This document shows, in pieces, positions 46,646 to 57,775 of a stretch of DNA of 64,000 bases. The DNA is from Nephrocerus scutellatus (lineage: Eukaryota > Arthropoda > Insecta > Diptera > Pipunculidae), in contig OX352765.1 of NCBI GenBank assembly GCA_947095585.1, positions 19,838,444 through 19,902,443 on the forward strand, given 5' to 3'. The position numbers and the translations under genes were made by a program. Numbering within the stretch: the first letter of the stretch is position 1; the number at the start of each line of letters is the position of its first letter. The notes beneath the pieces were generated by a model. That model saw nothing but the letters and a program-made list of their open reading frames with translations. It did no database searches and was not told the DNA's origin.

Positions 46646-49639
46646 ATTTTGGAATTGGTTACATAATTCCATTTACACATCGCACACCACAAAACCAACA
46701 AAAACCATGCTACTTTGACCACTTTTATGCGATTTTAGTGCTGGTTTGGAGTATGCATACGGATCGCACTAGAAATAGTTTCGTCCACATTTTACTTTGG
46801 CCCCCTAAGAAGATGCAATTGTTTTAAATGTAGTCCGAATATTACGCTTCCAAACAAGGCTCCTAAAAAGATGCAATTGTATTTTAAATGGACATAACTT
46901 TTGCCACCTAAGTTAAGGTGCAGATATAAATGTATGCATGCAAACAATTCATTAAATGTTGTGTTTTGAAATCAAAACCGTTTGACATTTTGTCATGCAA
47001 GCATGAATACGTATTGATCTACCCTACTTTATAATCAATGGATTGACTGAGAGTTTTAACATAAGAATAATAGGAAAACTGTTTTCCTTATCTGAGGTTT
47101 TGAAATCACTACTTACCCGTATGTATTGTCATTGGCAAACTCAGATGAATATGCTCTATTAAGTAGTGTAGGTCAATATAATTACAAAGCTCTCACGGAT
47201 GCTTCACTATAACTTTTAACAGAGAAAACAGGTAGCCAAATGCCATATTTGTATTTACTTAGTACATGTCTTACGTAAATGAAAACAATTCACCACAAGA
47301 TACGCAACACAAATATTTTTTAGTGGATCAGACGCAGAGCCACTTTGCCGCCATCAATTTTTAACTTAGCCAAGGAAGTTTTCTTGCACCTAATGCTGTA
47401 TAAAATACACACAATTTATATAACATACACACATTTAATAATAGCTTTCTGTTATATTGTAACTAACTTTGTCTGCTAAAAGGAAGTGCATATTTTCATC
47501 CTAGTATTTTAAAAATTGTTTAGTAAAAACTTTTTAAGTATTAGGAACGAATATTTTTTGTGTGGCATTTTGATGATTGAATGAAAAATGTTGTGATAAA
47601 TTCTTTTCAATAAAAATATATATGACGTCGCATAAGTGTAAATGTTTGACGCAATTTTATAAATACAGTCGTTGGCTGTAAGCGATGAAATGGAAGAGCA
47701 AATAATTCAAAAATTCCAAATGTAACGTAACACAAAAATATCTGCACACAATGTCGATTTGTTACATAAGTTTCCATAACATTTGATTTATTGTCAACAA
47801 AAACTTTAATTTAGCTTAACCTCAATCGACAGGTGGGAGGGAATTCATGTTTTTATAGTTAATGACTCAGAGCAAAGTTGATCGAAGCAATGTAGTCGAT
47901 TTCTTTGCAATTCTTATTATGACACTTCATTCGAATGCCAATCACGACAGCGTTAGAATTCTCTAAAGAGGTCTTAGGCACAAAGCATCAGACAGCTTCT
48001 GGCATTTTTACACATCAAGTACCACAGTAAAAAATATCTTCTCAAAGCGAACACATCTGGCGGTCTTCTACAATCAAATACTTCTTTGTTGTCCTCGTTG
48101 CTTTAAGCAGTTATTTAGAGAAGATATTGCGGGTTTGCCCAACCACTTGCCACCAGCTTCGTCCATCATAAACTGATTATTCTTTATGTTATTATCTAAT
48201 TAATTTTATTGCATTGATGGCCATATTAAGAATTCGTAGATTTCTTCTAAGAACATATATGAATTTATATGATTAAGAGCTGGTTTAGTCTGGAGATTGA
48301 TTTATTGGTAATTAATTTTATAGCGAGAGGAAGAAATCATTGCAGGAATACCTTTATTCTCAAACGAGTAAAATGTTTTTAAAAATATCAATACAAAAGA
48401 TTTTTGTAGGTTAGTTTAGGTTAGTTTTCAGTGACTGCTTTAGCTTCAGTGACTTAGGCCTTTAGCACTCCGCTGTAATATCACAGAATCTTATTCCTCC
48501 CCCCTTTCATTTCCTTTCGGCCATTTAATTAACCCATTATGAGATTTTATTTTGCGTGAAATGTCTCGCACTTAAGTGTTTTCGTGATGTCTCAGACGTT
48601 GTCCGTACTGTATTTGCCTTGATGTTTGCTATTGCCGAATTGAAAGTAAATAAAAGTCTCCTTCTCCTTACAACTTTTACAGAAGACATCCTTCTCGCAC
48701 TTTAAAACGCTCGGCTGAAATTTCTTAATTGATTTTAAACTAGAGATTTGAAACTTTAAAAATTAGATAATTGATGCATGAGTATTAGTAAGCGCCCCAC
48801 GATTTTCATTTTAAAACTTACAAGTATATCTTCATAGCTATTAAAAATTCACAATTAACAATTATCAGGACTATCTGTAAGAAATCTGTATGGGGCTAGG
48901 ATAAATTATTATATACCTTTTAGCTCGTTTTAAGAACATTTCAAATTAAAATGTTTATTTTCATTAAAACAATTGTTTCCTAAATAGGCACTGTCCTGTA
49001 AGGATCTTTTCGATCGCTTTCAACAGAGATATCAGCGTTCAGCTTTGAACCAACTGGCCAATACTTCTTCCTCTTTCCGAAGTCATATCGAGCGGTAGAC
49101 GCTTAAGAATAACCACTTAGTCACATATAGGTGTATTTCTCAATACCCGACCAATGTACATACAGGCTGCTACTTGCACCATCCCTACCATTTTGCTGTA
49201 TGTGCCCTTGTCCAGGTTGGTCACCACATGCTTACTGCTTACTAAGTACATGTCTTATAACGGTAGTACACATCCAGTGTACCTTCAGTTTCAAACTACA
49301 ACTTTTCCTAATGGCGTTTCTGCATAAGTACAAAGCTATATAGTAGCCTTGTTTGCTATTTCCAAAATGTTAGTTTTCCAACCTAGCTTTCTGTCCTTAA
49401 AGTACCTAGAAATCTTGCATCAAATCAGTAAAAACCAGTCTCGAACCGTTTCACTTTTTTTACTTATGCGATTACTCTTATCCCCCTCTCTCCAGTACTA
49501 TCAGAAATCCACTGATTAATTTGTTCCAGAGAAGTGGGAAAAGCACTAGTGATGGATATCTCCAGCTCGGAGTAGCTTACAAGCATATGATTAATTAACC
49601 CGGGTCGTCTACCTCAAGGACAAGATAATCTTTCATTGA
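46646..49639. other. Intergenic, no gene seen
   Basis: AT-rich; no open reading frame with recognisable similarity on either strand. Confidence 0.45.
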
Positions 49640-49850
49640 TTCTAAGTAATACTTTTGCGAATAGATTTCTCAAACGTGCGTACTAGGGTGTATAAGGCTG
49701 TGTCCAGAGACAGTACGCGTGCTGAGTCTATACCTATGGCCAACAACCTTTTTAGAAGAGAGGATGATAGAGATACAGGTCTAAGGTCCTTTACTTTTGG
49801 GATAAAGACCCAAAGATAAAGACTTCCGTCCACTTCCTCGTACATCGTTT
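49640..49850 (-). mobile_element. LINE reverse transcriptase fragment
   Basis: Minus-strand translation has WVFIPKVKDLRPVSLSSSLL and SLDTALYTLVRTFEKSI, the N-terminal fingers of the RT of R1/LOA-type LINEs (usual form PKVGK, DLRPISLTSFLLKT and STETALH.LV). About a dozen residues are missing between the two parts. Flanks could not be assigned. Confidence 0.65.
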
Positions 49851-50099
49851 CTCCATTAGGTCAATTCTTATTTGATTCCAATTTCTATACCATTTCTTAT
49901 GTTTCAACTTGCTTAATGGTTGGATAGATCAGTAGAACTTTCTCAACAGCGAAGTCGCCAATGTTATTTCCTTCCAATTTAGTCAAAAGCAGCTGAATGT
50001 GATGGGTGTTGACCTTGCCTACTTGTAAATCAGTTAGAAGATCGATAAAAGAGTTGTCACCCGATTGTATCATATTTTGAACGAACTCTCAGAACGAAA

Positions 50100-51568
50100 A
50101 CTCAAGCCACAAAAGAGTTACTGACTGCATGCGTTCTGGTTGGTGGAAAAAAGCCCTTCCTCCTACTGGTGGTAATTGCAAAACGTCGCCAAATATCAAC
50201 ATATTCTGTTCGCCAAATCAAATCAAGTTCTGAAATCTCAACGATAACGACAAATTGCATATCCTTCCACTGCATTCTCATAAATTTCAAATTTTTTTTT
50301 TGAGTGCACAAACCTTTACTGATGCTTTATTATTTCCGTAGCATCTTTTTGTTTTTCTCTTTTAGCACTGTTAACGTAAATGTTTTAAAAGTTCATTCTC
50401 AGATCGGAATGGATAATATTGTTCAAACAAACTGTGGTAGTAGTTTTCCAGATAGATTGACACCTTGAATTAAGGAACTCGTACTACTACTCTCGTGTTC
50501 CTAGTTTTCATCTTCATTTTGTTTTTAAGAGTTATGAGCCGAGTTCTTACAGTTTGAGCATCTACTGGAAGATATGCGTGTTCGTCGCCGTTATCTTCGT
50601 AAACTTGGTCGTTTTATCAAAGAAGAAAGGGTTAAAAGGGCTTTAAGGAAGTCGAAAAAATTGACAGACAGTAAAAGCCAAGTTAAACGGATGTTTTGAA
50701 TAAAAATAAAATTGTGATTGTATATCATTTATAGAAATTCACATTTATCAATCGGTTTAAAAAAAATTAATAAAATTAATTAAATTAATTAATTAATTAA
50801 GACATGTACCAACCAATTTTTATAAAATTTTCAATGTAAACAGTTGACAGGTGAGGAAAGATTATAGGATATACTATACTCCCCAAACCTCCGCCCAACA
50901 GGCAATGGTAAGAGGATGATATATGCGGGTAGCGAAGCACCCAGTAACAGCTAGTTGTCAATAAAAACATTTATTTGTGCACTTAGTTGGTAATAACATA
51001 TATAAATGGTATTTTACAACAAAAATTACAAAATTTGTTCCGTTCTTTGCTTGTTTGTGTATTACACATAATTATCACAACCAAAATTCAGTATCGACCT
51101 TATATGGCTGCTAATGAAAGAGATATTTTATTTAATCTATAAATGTAATTAAAAGACAAACAGACATATAAAGAATAATCAAGGCAGGGTTAATGTATAA
51201 TACAACGTTTTGTTGTTTTGTCGTTATCCGGATACTTGTAATGATAAGACCGCTTCGAAAAACCTTTAACCCCTTTGCCACATCAGACTCCACCGAGCTT
51301 TGTGTGACATTGCGTGGTAATGAAACATACAGATTGAAATGCACTAGTACAACTCTGCATGCGGAATATTAAAACAATCAACTAAAAGGTTAACTATGAC
51401 ATAATTTGTTGGTTTGCAACGTGCAACGAATACGTACATGAAACCTGCTAGACGATTGGTTCGTCCATACTAAACGATGTTCGATACTCAAATGAAAAAT
51501 ATAAAAAAATCAGCAGTATGAAAAATATGTAAAACTTGCCGCTGCAATTGCATCTGCCGTTTGCACAG
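50100..51568. other. Intergenic with one short basic ORF
   Basis: No recognised gene. A 53-codon open stretch at 50538-50699 encodes a charged, helix-prone peptide (FEHLLEDMRVRRRYLRKLGR, then FIKEERVKRALRKSKK) ending just before an A/T-rich, AATAAAAATAAA-containing segment. It could be a terminal exon or a transposon remnant. Confidence 0.35.
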
Positions 51569-51793
51569 TGCTTCAAGGTCGGCGGGTCGATCAAGAGCCA
51601 TCAAAGATGAAACGGATCAGCATAATCACACCGATCCCGCAAAAAGTCCAAGGTTAGACTTGCAAGAGACCAGAGAGTCATCGGAGGAACCGAGTCTTCT
51701 TGTTGTCGCTTATACGAATATAGGCATCAATATTGAGCCTGATGCAGCGGGTAAACCAGATTCGCATTTTGAAAGTGAATGGCAACCAGTAGC
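51569..51793 (+). CDS. Orphan internal coding exon of an unknown gene
   Basis: A 225-base open segment bounded by a good acceptor (TTTGCACAG at 51560-51568) and a strong donor (GTGAGT at 51794-51799). Both ends are in phase 2, so including or skipping it keeps frame. It encodes about 75 polar residues, including SRSAGRSRAIKDETDQHNH, SPRLDLQETRESSEEPSLLV and PDAAGKPDSHFESEWQPVA, with GC content and codon use well above the flanks. No domain recognised. Neighbouring exons must be outside the window or too short to see. It could be a cassette exon of a large gene whose introns span this region, but a chance open stretch is not excluded. Confidence 0.45.
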
Positions 51794-52419
51794 GTGAGTA
51801 CTGATATGGTAATCTGGATACTCTTTCACTTATTTTTTTTATAGTTTATTTTTACAAAAACAAAAAATAATTAACAGAGTCTTTTTCGGTTCTTCGATTT
51901 GAAAAGATTAAAGTGAAGCATGATTGAAAAAATTCATAAAACCGAATTTACTGCACTATAATAGTATTTATAAATAATTTTCCTTAATTAATACAGAAAT
52001 AGTAGAGTTAAATTCAAGAATGATCGACGAGACCATTAAATTCCCAATAATATCTCATTATTTTCCGGCTGACTTCAGGTAATCAGTCTTTGTACTCGTA
52101 TGTTCAGATAAGATTTGATAGATGAGTACATATATACAAAAGTTGTAGTTTTGTAAAAATAAAAGGGCGAATATGTAAATGTCCTCGAGATCTGAAAATA
52201 AGTGTAGCACGCAGCAATTATTTATTTTCCTAAAAATAAAATCCATTAAAAGTAGAGTACATACACTGAGTTCGAGCAGTAAAGGAGTAAATATTGTGAC
52301 ATTCTTCCGAACGTGCGGGACACTATTTTATAGATAGAATATAGTACTAGGGCTCAAAAATTTCTATTATTTGATAAAAAATAATACATGAGTATATACA
52401 CTAATGGGAATACCAAAGC
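51794..52419. other. AT-rich spacer, no gene seen
   Basis: Flank of the orphan exon; nothing recognised. Confidence 0.4.
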
Positions 52420-52899
52420 ATAATAAGGCCCAGGATTACAAATAGTGGCCAAAAACCGAGCAAACAAAGGCCTGCTCAAAACCAAATATATTTCAGAAAC
52501 TAATCCTTGTTAATGCATCAGGTACTGTAGAGAGCTGGCAGTTCTTGGAAAATTATCGGGGCTCACACCAGTGTACCTTCACATCAAACGCGTGACCGGT
52601 TCAAGATAAAAATAACTAATTTCCAAAGGAATTTCTCGATAAGAATAGCAGAACGAGATCTAAACAAACATATTATCATACATCAGTCCAGCATACGGAC
52701 TGATCAAAAACTAATACATGAACTGGAGCAAAAGTATTCGGGCGCACTGCGAATACCACTTAGAAAAAAACTAACCATGCTCCAGGCATAAATAATATTA
52801 ATAGCAGCCTGCACATATGAAAGTATCATAAGAAGACACACAAGAACCGAGATCTAGATAATCTCTGATAGCCAGGCAGCGTTCGTACTCGTCAAGTTT

Positions 52900-54194
52900 C
52901 TAGAGTATTAAATGATCTCAACATTCATAAATCTGCTGGGCCTGATGGTATTCCCGCTATAGTTTTGAAGAGGTGTTCTTCAACGTTGGTATTGCCACTG
53001 CGCAGGCTTTTCTATTGCTCTTATTCTTCTGGAGTCGTCCCAAGGAATTGGAAAACAGTCTTTATTCAGCCAGTTCCTAAAAAAGATGAACCGTCATCTC
53101 ACTTCTCGTACCGACCAATTGCGCTAACATCCATACTTTCTAAAGTAATGGAAACCCTGATCAATCGTAAACTTATGCAATACCTTGAATCAGGTGAAAT
53201 TCTTAGTGTGCAGCAGTACGGTTTTCGTACGGAACTTTCTACAGGTGACCTGATGGCTTATCTCACTGAAAAGTGAAACCAGTCTATTCACAAATTTAGT
53301 GCAAGCAAAGTTGGTGCACTCGATATTTCCAAGGCATTTGACAGAGTCTGGCACCAAGCTCTTTTGTCGAAAATGAATGTATATGGAATTGATAAAGCCC
53401 TGATTGGTTGTACTAGTAACAGCCTTTCTGGCCGTTCAATCCAGGTCGTATTGGACGGCTTCAAATCCAATATTCACCCCATAAGCGCCGGTGTTCCCCA
53501 AGGCTCTGTTTTGTCACGAACACTCTTTATCATTTTCACTAACGATCTCCTACTTCTAATACAATCCATTTTTCGCTGACGACACCACTTTTGCCATCGC
53601 CAAGAATGTTGCGAGATGTTTAGGTTTCCTAAAAAGGTGCAAGATGTACTTCATTCCTTCAGATCTGGCTGCTATTTACAAAGCATATATTTACCCTAAA
53701 CTTGAATACAACTGTATTGTCTGGGCAGGTTCCCCACAGACCACATTGCATCTACTAGAGAGAATTAAGAACCGACTTATTGGTGACGTTCATATCACCA
53801 AACAATCGAATCGCTTGAACATCGTAGGAATGTTTCCTGCTTGTTTTATCACTTTTTCCGCAAGTGTTCCAAAGAATATCCAGATGCGTCCCGCCCATTC
53901 ACGAACCCATCCGTAATACCCGCGCCTCAACTCGAGCCCACAGGTCCACCATTGAACCTATCTTCGGACGATCTAACGAGTTCAGACATTCCTTCTTTAG
54001 CACAATAGTTATGTGGAATGAATTGCCTGATTCTGTGTTTCCGCATTTGTATGATCTGCAGTCGTTTAAGATATACGTGCATAGACAACTCATCTTTTCC
54101 TCTAATTCCTAATTTCCTAACGCCCACGCTGTGCTGAGCATTATAAGGGTTCAAATCCTTTTAGCGTGTGTCCATTATAAAAAAAAAAAAAAAA
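52900..54194 (+). mobile_element. Jockey/CR1-like LINE inserted in the RNase H LINE
   Basis: RT-bearing 3' part of a non-LTR element. It begins in the middle of the RT (NIHKSAGPDGIPA), with KRCSSTLVLPLRRLFYCSYS, FIQPVPKKDEPSSHFSYRPI, ALTSILSKVMETLI and QYGFRTELSTGDLMAYLT up to 53276. After a stop come DISKAFDRVWHQALLSKM and SAGVPQGSVLSRTLFIIF. The YADD region is lost in a deletion at about 53580. The C-terminus reads PKLEYNCIVWAGSPQTTLHL and VMWNELPDSVFPHLYDLQSF. Ends in a poly-A run at 54178-54194. Confidence 0.85.
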
Positions 54195-54389
54195 GCAATG
54201 CAAAGTGGAACTGAGCAAAAACAGCAAAATTACCCCCATCACTTAGGTATTCCAGGCAGCAGATTTTTAAAGAGGGCAGAACAATCACAGACCCCGAGCC
54301 AAGATCCACCTTAACAGAGAAGTCAATAAGTGGGAAGGAGAATGGGAATCATCGCCCGTGATGAAACAAACCAAAAAGCATCTTAACTA

Positions 54390-55128
54390 CGAGGGTAGTC
54401 CCAGAAGTACCCGACCTGATGTACAGATAGCGGCTGTTATTTAAAAAGAATGACTGTGGTAGAAAGTTTCAACCTTACAAAGCTTAAATATGACGTTTGA
54501 CGATGCTATGTTGTTTAGTATTTATACGGCAGCCATCAATAGTGAACGCTCTCAATAAATTTTTTAAAATGAAAAAATTGGCCATCAAGCTATGATGCAA
54601 TACTTACATTTGAGAGGTCTCAATCCAACCAACATCAAAACGGAGCTAGATACTACTCTGAGGGAGTCTGCTCCTTCGTTTACAAAAAGAAAATATAAGG
54701 TGGCAGAGTTTAACCGAGGCCGTACCAGTTGCCAAGACGAAGAAAAAGTTTTGTTTCATCAAGCCAATGCACCAGTTCACACATCCGTCGTCATGATAGC
54801 CAAATTCAATGAGTTATAGTTCGAATTGCTTTCTCATGAAACCTATTCGCCAGATTTAGCCCCCTCGGATTATTTTCTGTTTCCGAACTTGAAAAAATGG
54901 CTTGGTGGTAAAAGTTTTGCCAACAATGAAGAGGTGGAGTCTGCGGTTGATGGTTAAGGAGCTCGACGATTCTCACTTTATACAGAGTATCGAAGCTATT
55001 GAACATCGGTGGGAAAAGTGTATCGAACTAAGACTATGTAGACTCTACATTGTAGAGAAATAAAGATATATTTTCCCAAATTTTTTGTGTTTTATTTGTT
55101 AGGTTGGGTACTTCTAGGTCTACCCTCG
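54390..55128 (+). mobile_element. Internally deleted mariner transposon
   Basis: Cut-and-paste DNA element of the mariner family. 28-base terminal inverted repeats start CGAGGGTAGTCCCAGAAGTA at 54390 and end at 55128 with the matching complement. TA target duplications lie at 54388-54389 and 55129-55130. At 739 bp it is little over half the usual ~1.3 kb. Confidence 0.9.
54550..55040 (+). pseudogene. Mariner transposase pseudogene
   Basis: The N-terminal helix-turn-helix part is present (MMQYLHLRGLNPTNIKTELD, then GRTSCQDE). At about 54741 it jumps directly to the C-terminal catalytic part (EKVLFHQANAPVH, then SPDLAPSDYFLFPNLKKWL). The deletion removes the first catalytic Asp. The second is changed (HQDNA to HQANA). 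The spacing of 34 residues to the Asp of APSDYF keeps the D34D mariner signature. An in-frame stop at 54817-54819 and a frameshift near 54955 add to the damage. It cannot make active transposase. Confidence 0.88.
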
Positions 55129-55507
55129 TAGAACCTAGACGGAGCACTCCAGACAATACCTCAAAACATTGAGATCTCTTGTATGGTACATGATATGGTA
55201 TGGTATGGTAAATGTCATAGCTCATTTTATGGTCATTTCACAAAAATGGGGAAATCCCAAACAGATGACTGCAGATTCTGCAAAGTTGCAAAAGAAACAC
55301 TATTCGTATGCGACGCCGTCACCCGCAAAATACTAAAACATCACAAAGACAATCTAGTTCTCGGGCCGAACGCAAGACCGATTGAGTTGTCGTATAAAGT
55401 GGCATTAATTAGGGGCCAACATTTTAAGTAGTATGCACAATATGTATACATTAAAGTCATAGGTGCAGAAGGCTTTCTAAAGCCCACCACAAATAATAAT
55501 AATAATA

Positions 55508-56324
55508 AGTACACAAATCTTAATTAAATTCCTTCAAGAGGATAAGTTAGTATACAACTATATCCACTTCAGTTTCTAAAGGTGAATATTGCAAAAACTT
55601 TTATGTGTCTGTAGGTAATGATAAATATCAACCTAACCTACGAAGATAATATAAAACCAAGAAGGTGGAGCAATACTACTCTGCGACTTTAACCAAAGAA
55701 TAATGATCATGAGGCATAATACAAGTGTACTTGCATATTTTAATTTCAACATTTGAGTACATTGCAAGATTGCAACAAAATCGCTCACGTTCTACCGCAT
55801 CTGATGTTGAAGTTGAATCAAAGTGAAGGGAACAGGAGCACTTCAATAATTGAAAGTAATAAATTTCGGTGTAAACGTCTTCTTTGTTGTCTTATTTTGT
55901 GATACTATTGTTTTGTTTTCGTTGCTGAATTTGTTGTTATTTGTTTTTGTTTGGAAATCTCTTTTTAGTGAATTGCCTTTATACGCAGGTGCCACTCAAG
56001 ATTGCAAACGCGAACAAATGCGGGGCTTCTGTGAAATGCGATAGTCAATTGCCTTTGTATTGTTTTTGTCATCTCTGCTCCTGTTTAGGTTTTTTTGGTT
56101 TGGTTCAAGTTAGGTGGTGACGATTCGGTTGGAGTGTTGGAGAAAAGATGAACAAATCGGCAATCGCCATATCATAAAAACAGATTTTTGAGAAACAATT
56201 ATGATTTAGCCGAATTAAATAGATTCACAAAGGATTACGTTGCGTACGAATTCGAATGAAAAGCAGAGTCTCTGTGAAATTAGTCTCGAGAAAAATGAAA
56301 TAACGCCCTAAATTTGGAAATGAA
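55508..56324. other. Intergenic, no gene seen
   Basis: AT-rich. An open stretch at 55850-56044 is hydrophobic by composition only. Confidence 0.4.
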
Positions 56325-56665
56325 CTAACTCCTTTTAATGGGTCTTTTGGGGTGTCTTTTGGATGCATTTGGGGGGTCCTTTTTGGGTCTTTTTGGGATC
56401 TTTTCGGGGTCTTTTGGGGGTTATTTTAAAGACTTTTGAAAAACTTTGGGGTATTTTGGCGGTCTTTTTAAGGATTTATTGGGCTCCCTTGGGAGTCTTT
56501 TGAGGGTCTTTTTTTCTTCTTCTTCTTCTTCTTTTTCTTCTTTGAAACGGGGTATTTTAGAGGTCTTTTAAGTTTCTATTGAGGGTCGTTTGGAGGTCTT
56601 TTTATGGGTCTTCTATGATCTTCTTTTTGTAGTCTTTTGGTAGTCTTTTAGGGGTCTTTTTGGAG
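56325..56665 (+). repeat. Degenerate GGGTCTTTTGGGG array
   Basis: About 340 bases of imperfect units such as GGGTCTTTTGGGGTGTC, GGGGTCCTTTTTGGGTC and GGTCTTTTTAAGG, interrupted by a (TTC)n run at about 56515-56540. Same sequence type and strand asymmetry as 42206-42556. Confidence 0.8.
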
Positions 56666-56824
56666 TGTTATCCATTCCCGGAATAATTCTGCCAAACCAA
56701 ACGAAGATGGATAGTATGACTCGAGCTGTAAAGAGGCTTCTAGAATTAGAGCGGATTTACAAAGTAAACCCTACTGAGGAAAACGGAATAATATTCAAAT
56801 GAGCCAGATATGATTGTAAAGACC

Positions 56825-57775
56825 ACCTTCGTCGAGTCAAATTCGCCTAAGACAAATAAATAAAAAGATTTGGCGCGACAGACCATTGCGGTCCAAGTCC
56901 TAACTTCTCGCGACCATTTGTGCTGCACATGTTAATTTTTTTTGGACACAAATGGAAAGGACCTACAATTTAAGGCCGGATCCGAACGGCGAATTGAGAA
57001 GCTTTCCGTGACAAGGTATTAATTACTCTCGGAACGTTTGTCACCCATTCGCGAGAGGTGGGACACCGTAAAAAATACTTTTGGTGTTGCTGGGATTCGA
57101 ACCTGAACCTCCTGCGCAGCAGCCTTGTGCATTACCACTGAGCCACGGCGCCTACCTAAGACAAATAATTGAGCAAAAAATACTACAATCTTCCAAAGGT
57201 AGTAAACATTTTTGGTCATTCGTGAAAAGAATCAAAAATACAGCCTCGCATCGATTTCAACGCTCATTTATAATGACATTCCAGTTGTTAGCTCTAAAGA
57301 CAAGGCCAATCTGTTGGCTGCGCATTTTAGAGCTAGCTCCACGCTTCCAGATCGTGCATTGCTACGACCTTCACTTCAGAGTATTGAACACTCTATTGGA
57401 CAGAAATTCTTTCTTACTCGTGCAGTTGCTAAAGTTTTTAACGCTCTCAACACTCACAAATTCGCTGGGCCAGATGACCAGATGGGCCAGAGGTGTTCTT
57501 CCAAGCTGGTATTACCATTGCGTAAGCTTTTCTATACATCCTATTCTTCTGGACTCTTCCCGAGAAGTTGGAAAACAGCCCAAAAAAGGCGAGGAGCCGT
57601 CATCTCCTTCTTCGTACCGACCCATAGCATTTACATCCATTCTTTCCAAGGTCATGGAAGCGCTGATCAATTTCAGCTCATGAAATATCTTGAAACCAGC
57701 GAAATCCTTAGTGACCGGCGGTACGGATTTCTTGGTCTACGTTCTACTGTTGCTTTGATCTCACCGAACTTTTAG
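56825..57775 (+). mobile_element. Jockey/CR1-like LINE copy, split by a SINE
   Basis: Linker and RT start of the same family as 59270-61600. The left piece is 56825-56859 and resumes at 57169 (KGSKHFWSFVKRIKN, then LIYNDIPVVSSKDKANLLAA). The RT portion has KRCSSKLVLPLRKLFYTSYS, SGLFPRSWKT, then frameshifts into SSYRPIAFTSILSKVMEALI and LSDRRYGF. 3' part missing after about 57775. Confidence 0.8.
56860..57154 (-). mobile_element. tRNA-derived SINE with intact promoter boxes and TSD
   Basis: 295-bp insertion flanked by the perfect 14-base duplication CCTAAGACAAATAA (56846-56859 and 57155-57168). Read on the minus strand it begins GGCGCCGTGGCTCAGTGGTA (A box TGGCTCAGTGG) and continues to GGTTCGAATCCCAGC (B box) about 40 bases later, the internal polymerase III promoter of a tRNA gene. 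It is followed by a ~220-base body ending GTCTGTCGCGCC. This is the reference copy for the SINEs in the cuticle gene introns. Confidence 0.9.

Larger units (their letters stand above)
52420..55507 (+). mobile_element. RNase H-bearing LINE interrupted by two later insertions
   Basis: Three pieces of one degenerate plus-strand LINE, in correct order. 52420-52900 has the thumb and RNase H start, including ISDSQAA. 54195-54387 continues with the QLAKTNKI/WYPG-like part of RNase H. 55131-55507 holds the C-terminus with CRFCKVAKE and LFVCDAVTRKILKHHK, and ends in (AAT)n at about 55489-55507. The gaps are filled by a Jockey/CR1-like LINE (52900-54194) and a mariner (54390-55128). Confidence 0.75.

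Noticed and set aside
57085..57150. Possible functional tRNA gene on the minus strand
   Set aside because: A and B boxes are present but it is the head of a SINE with a target duplication, and the acceptor pairing is not evident.
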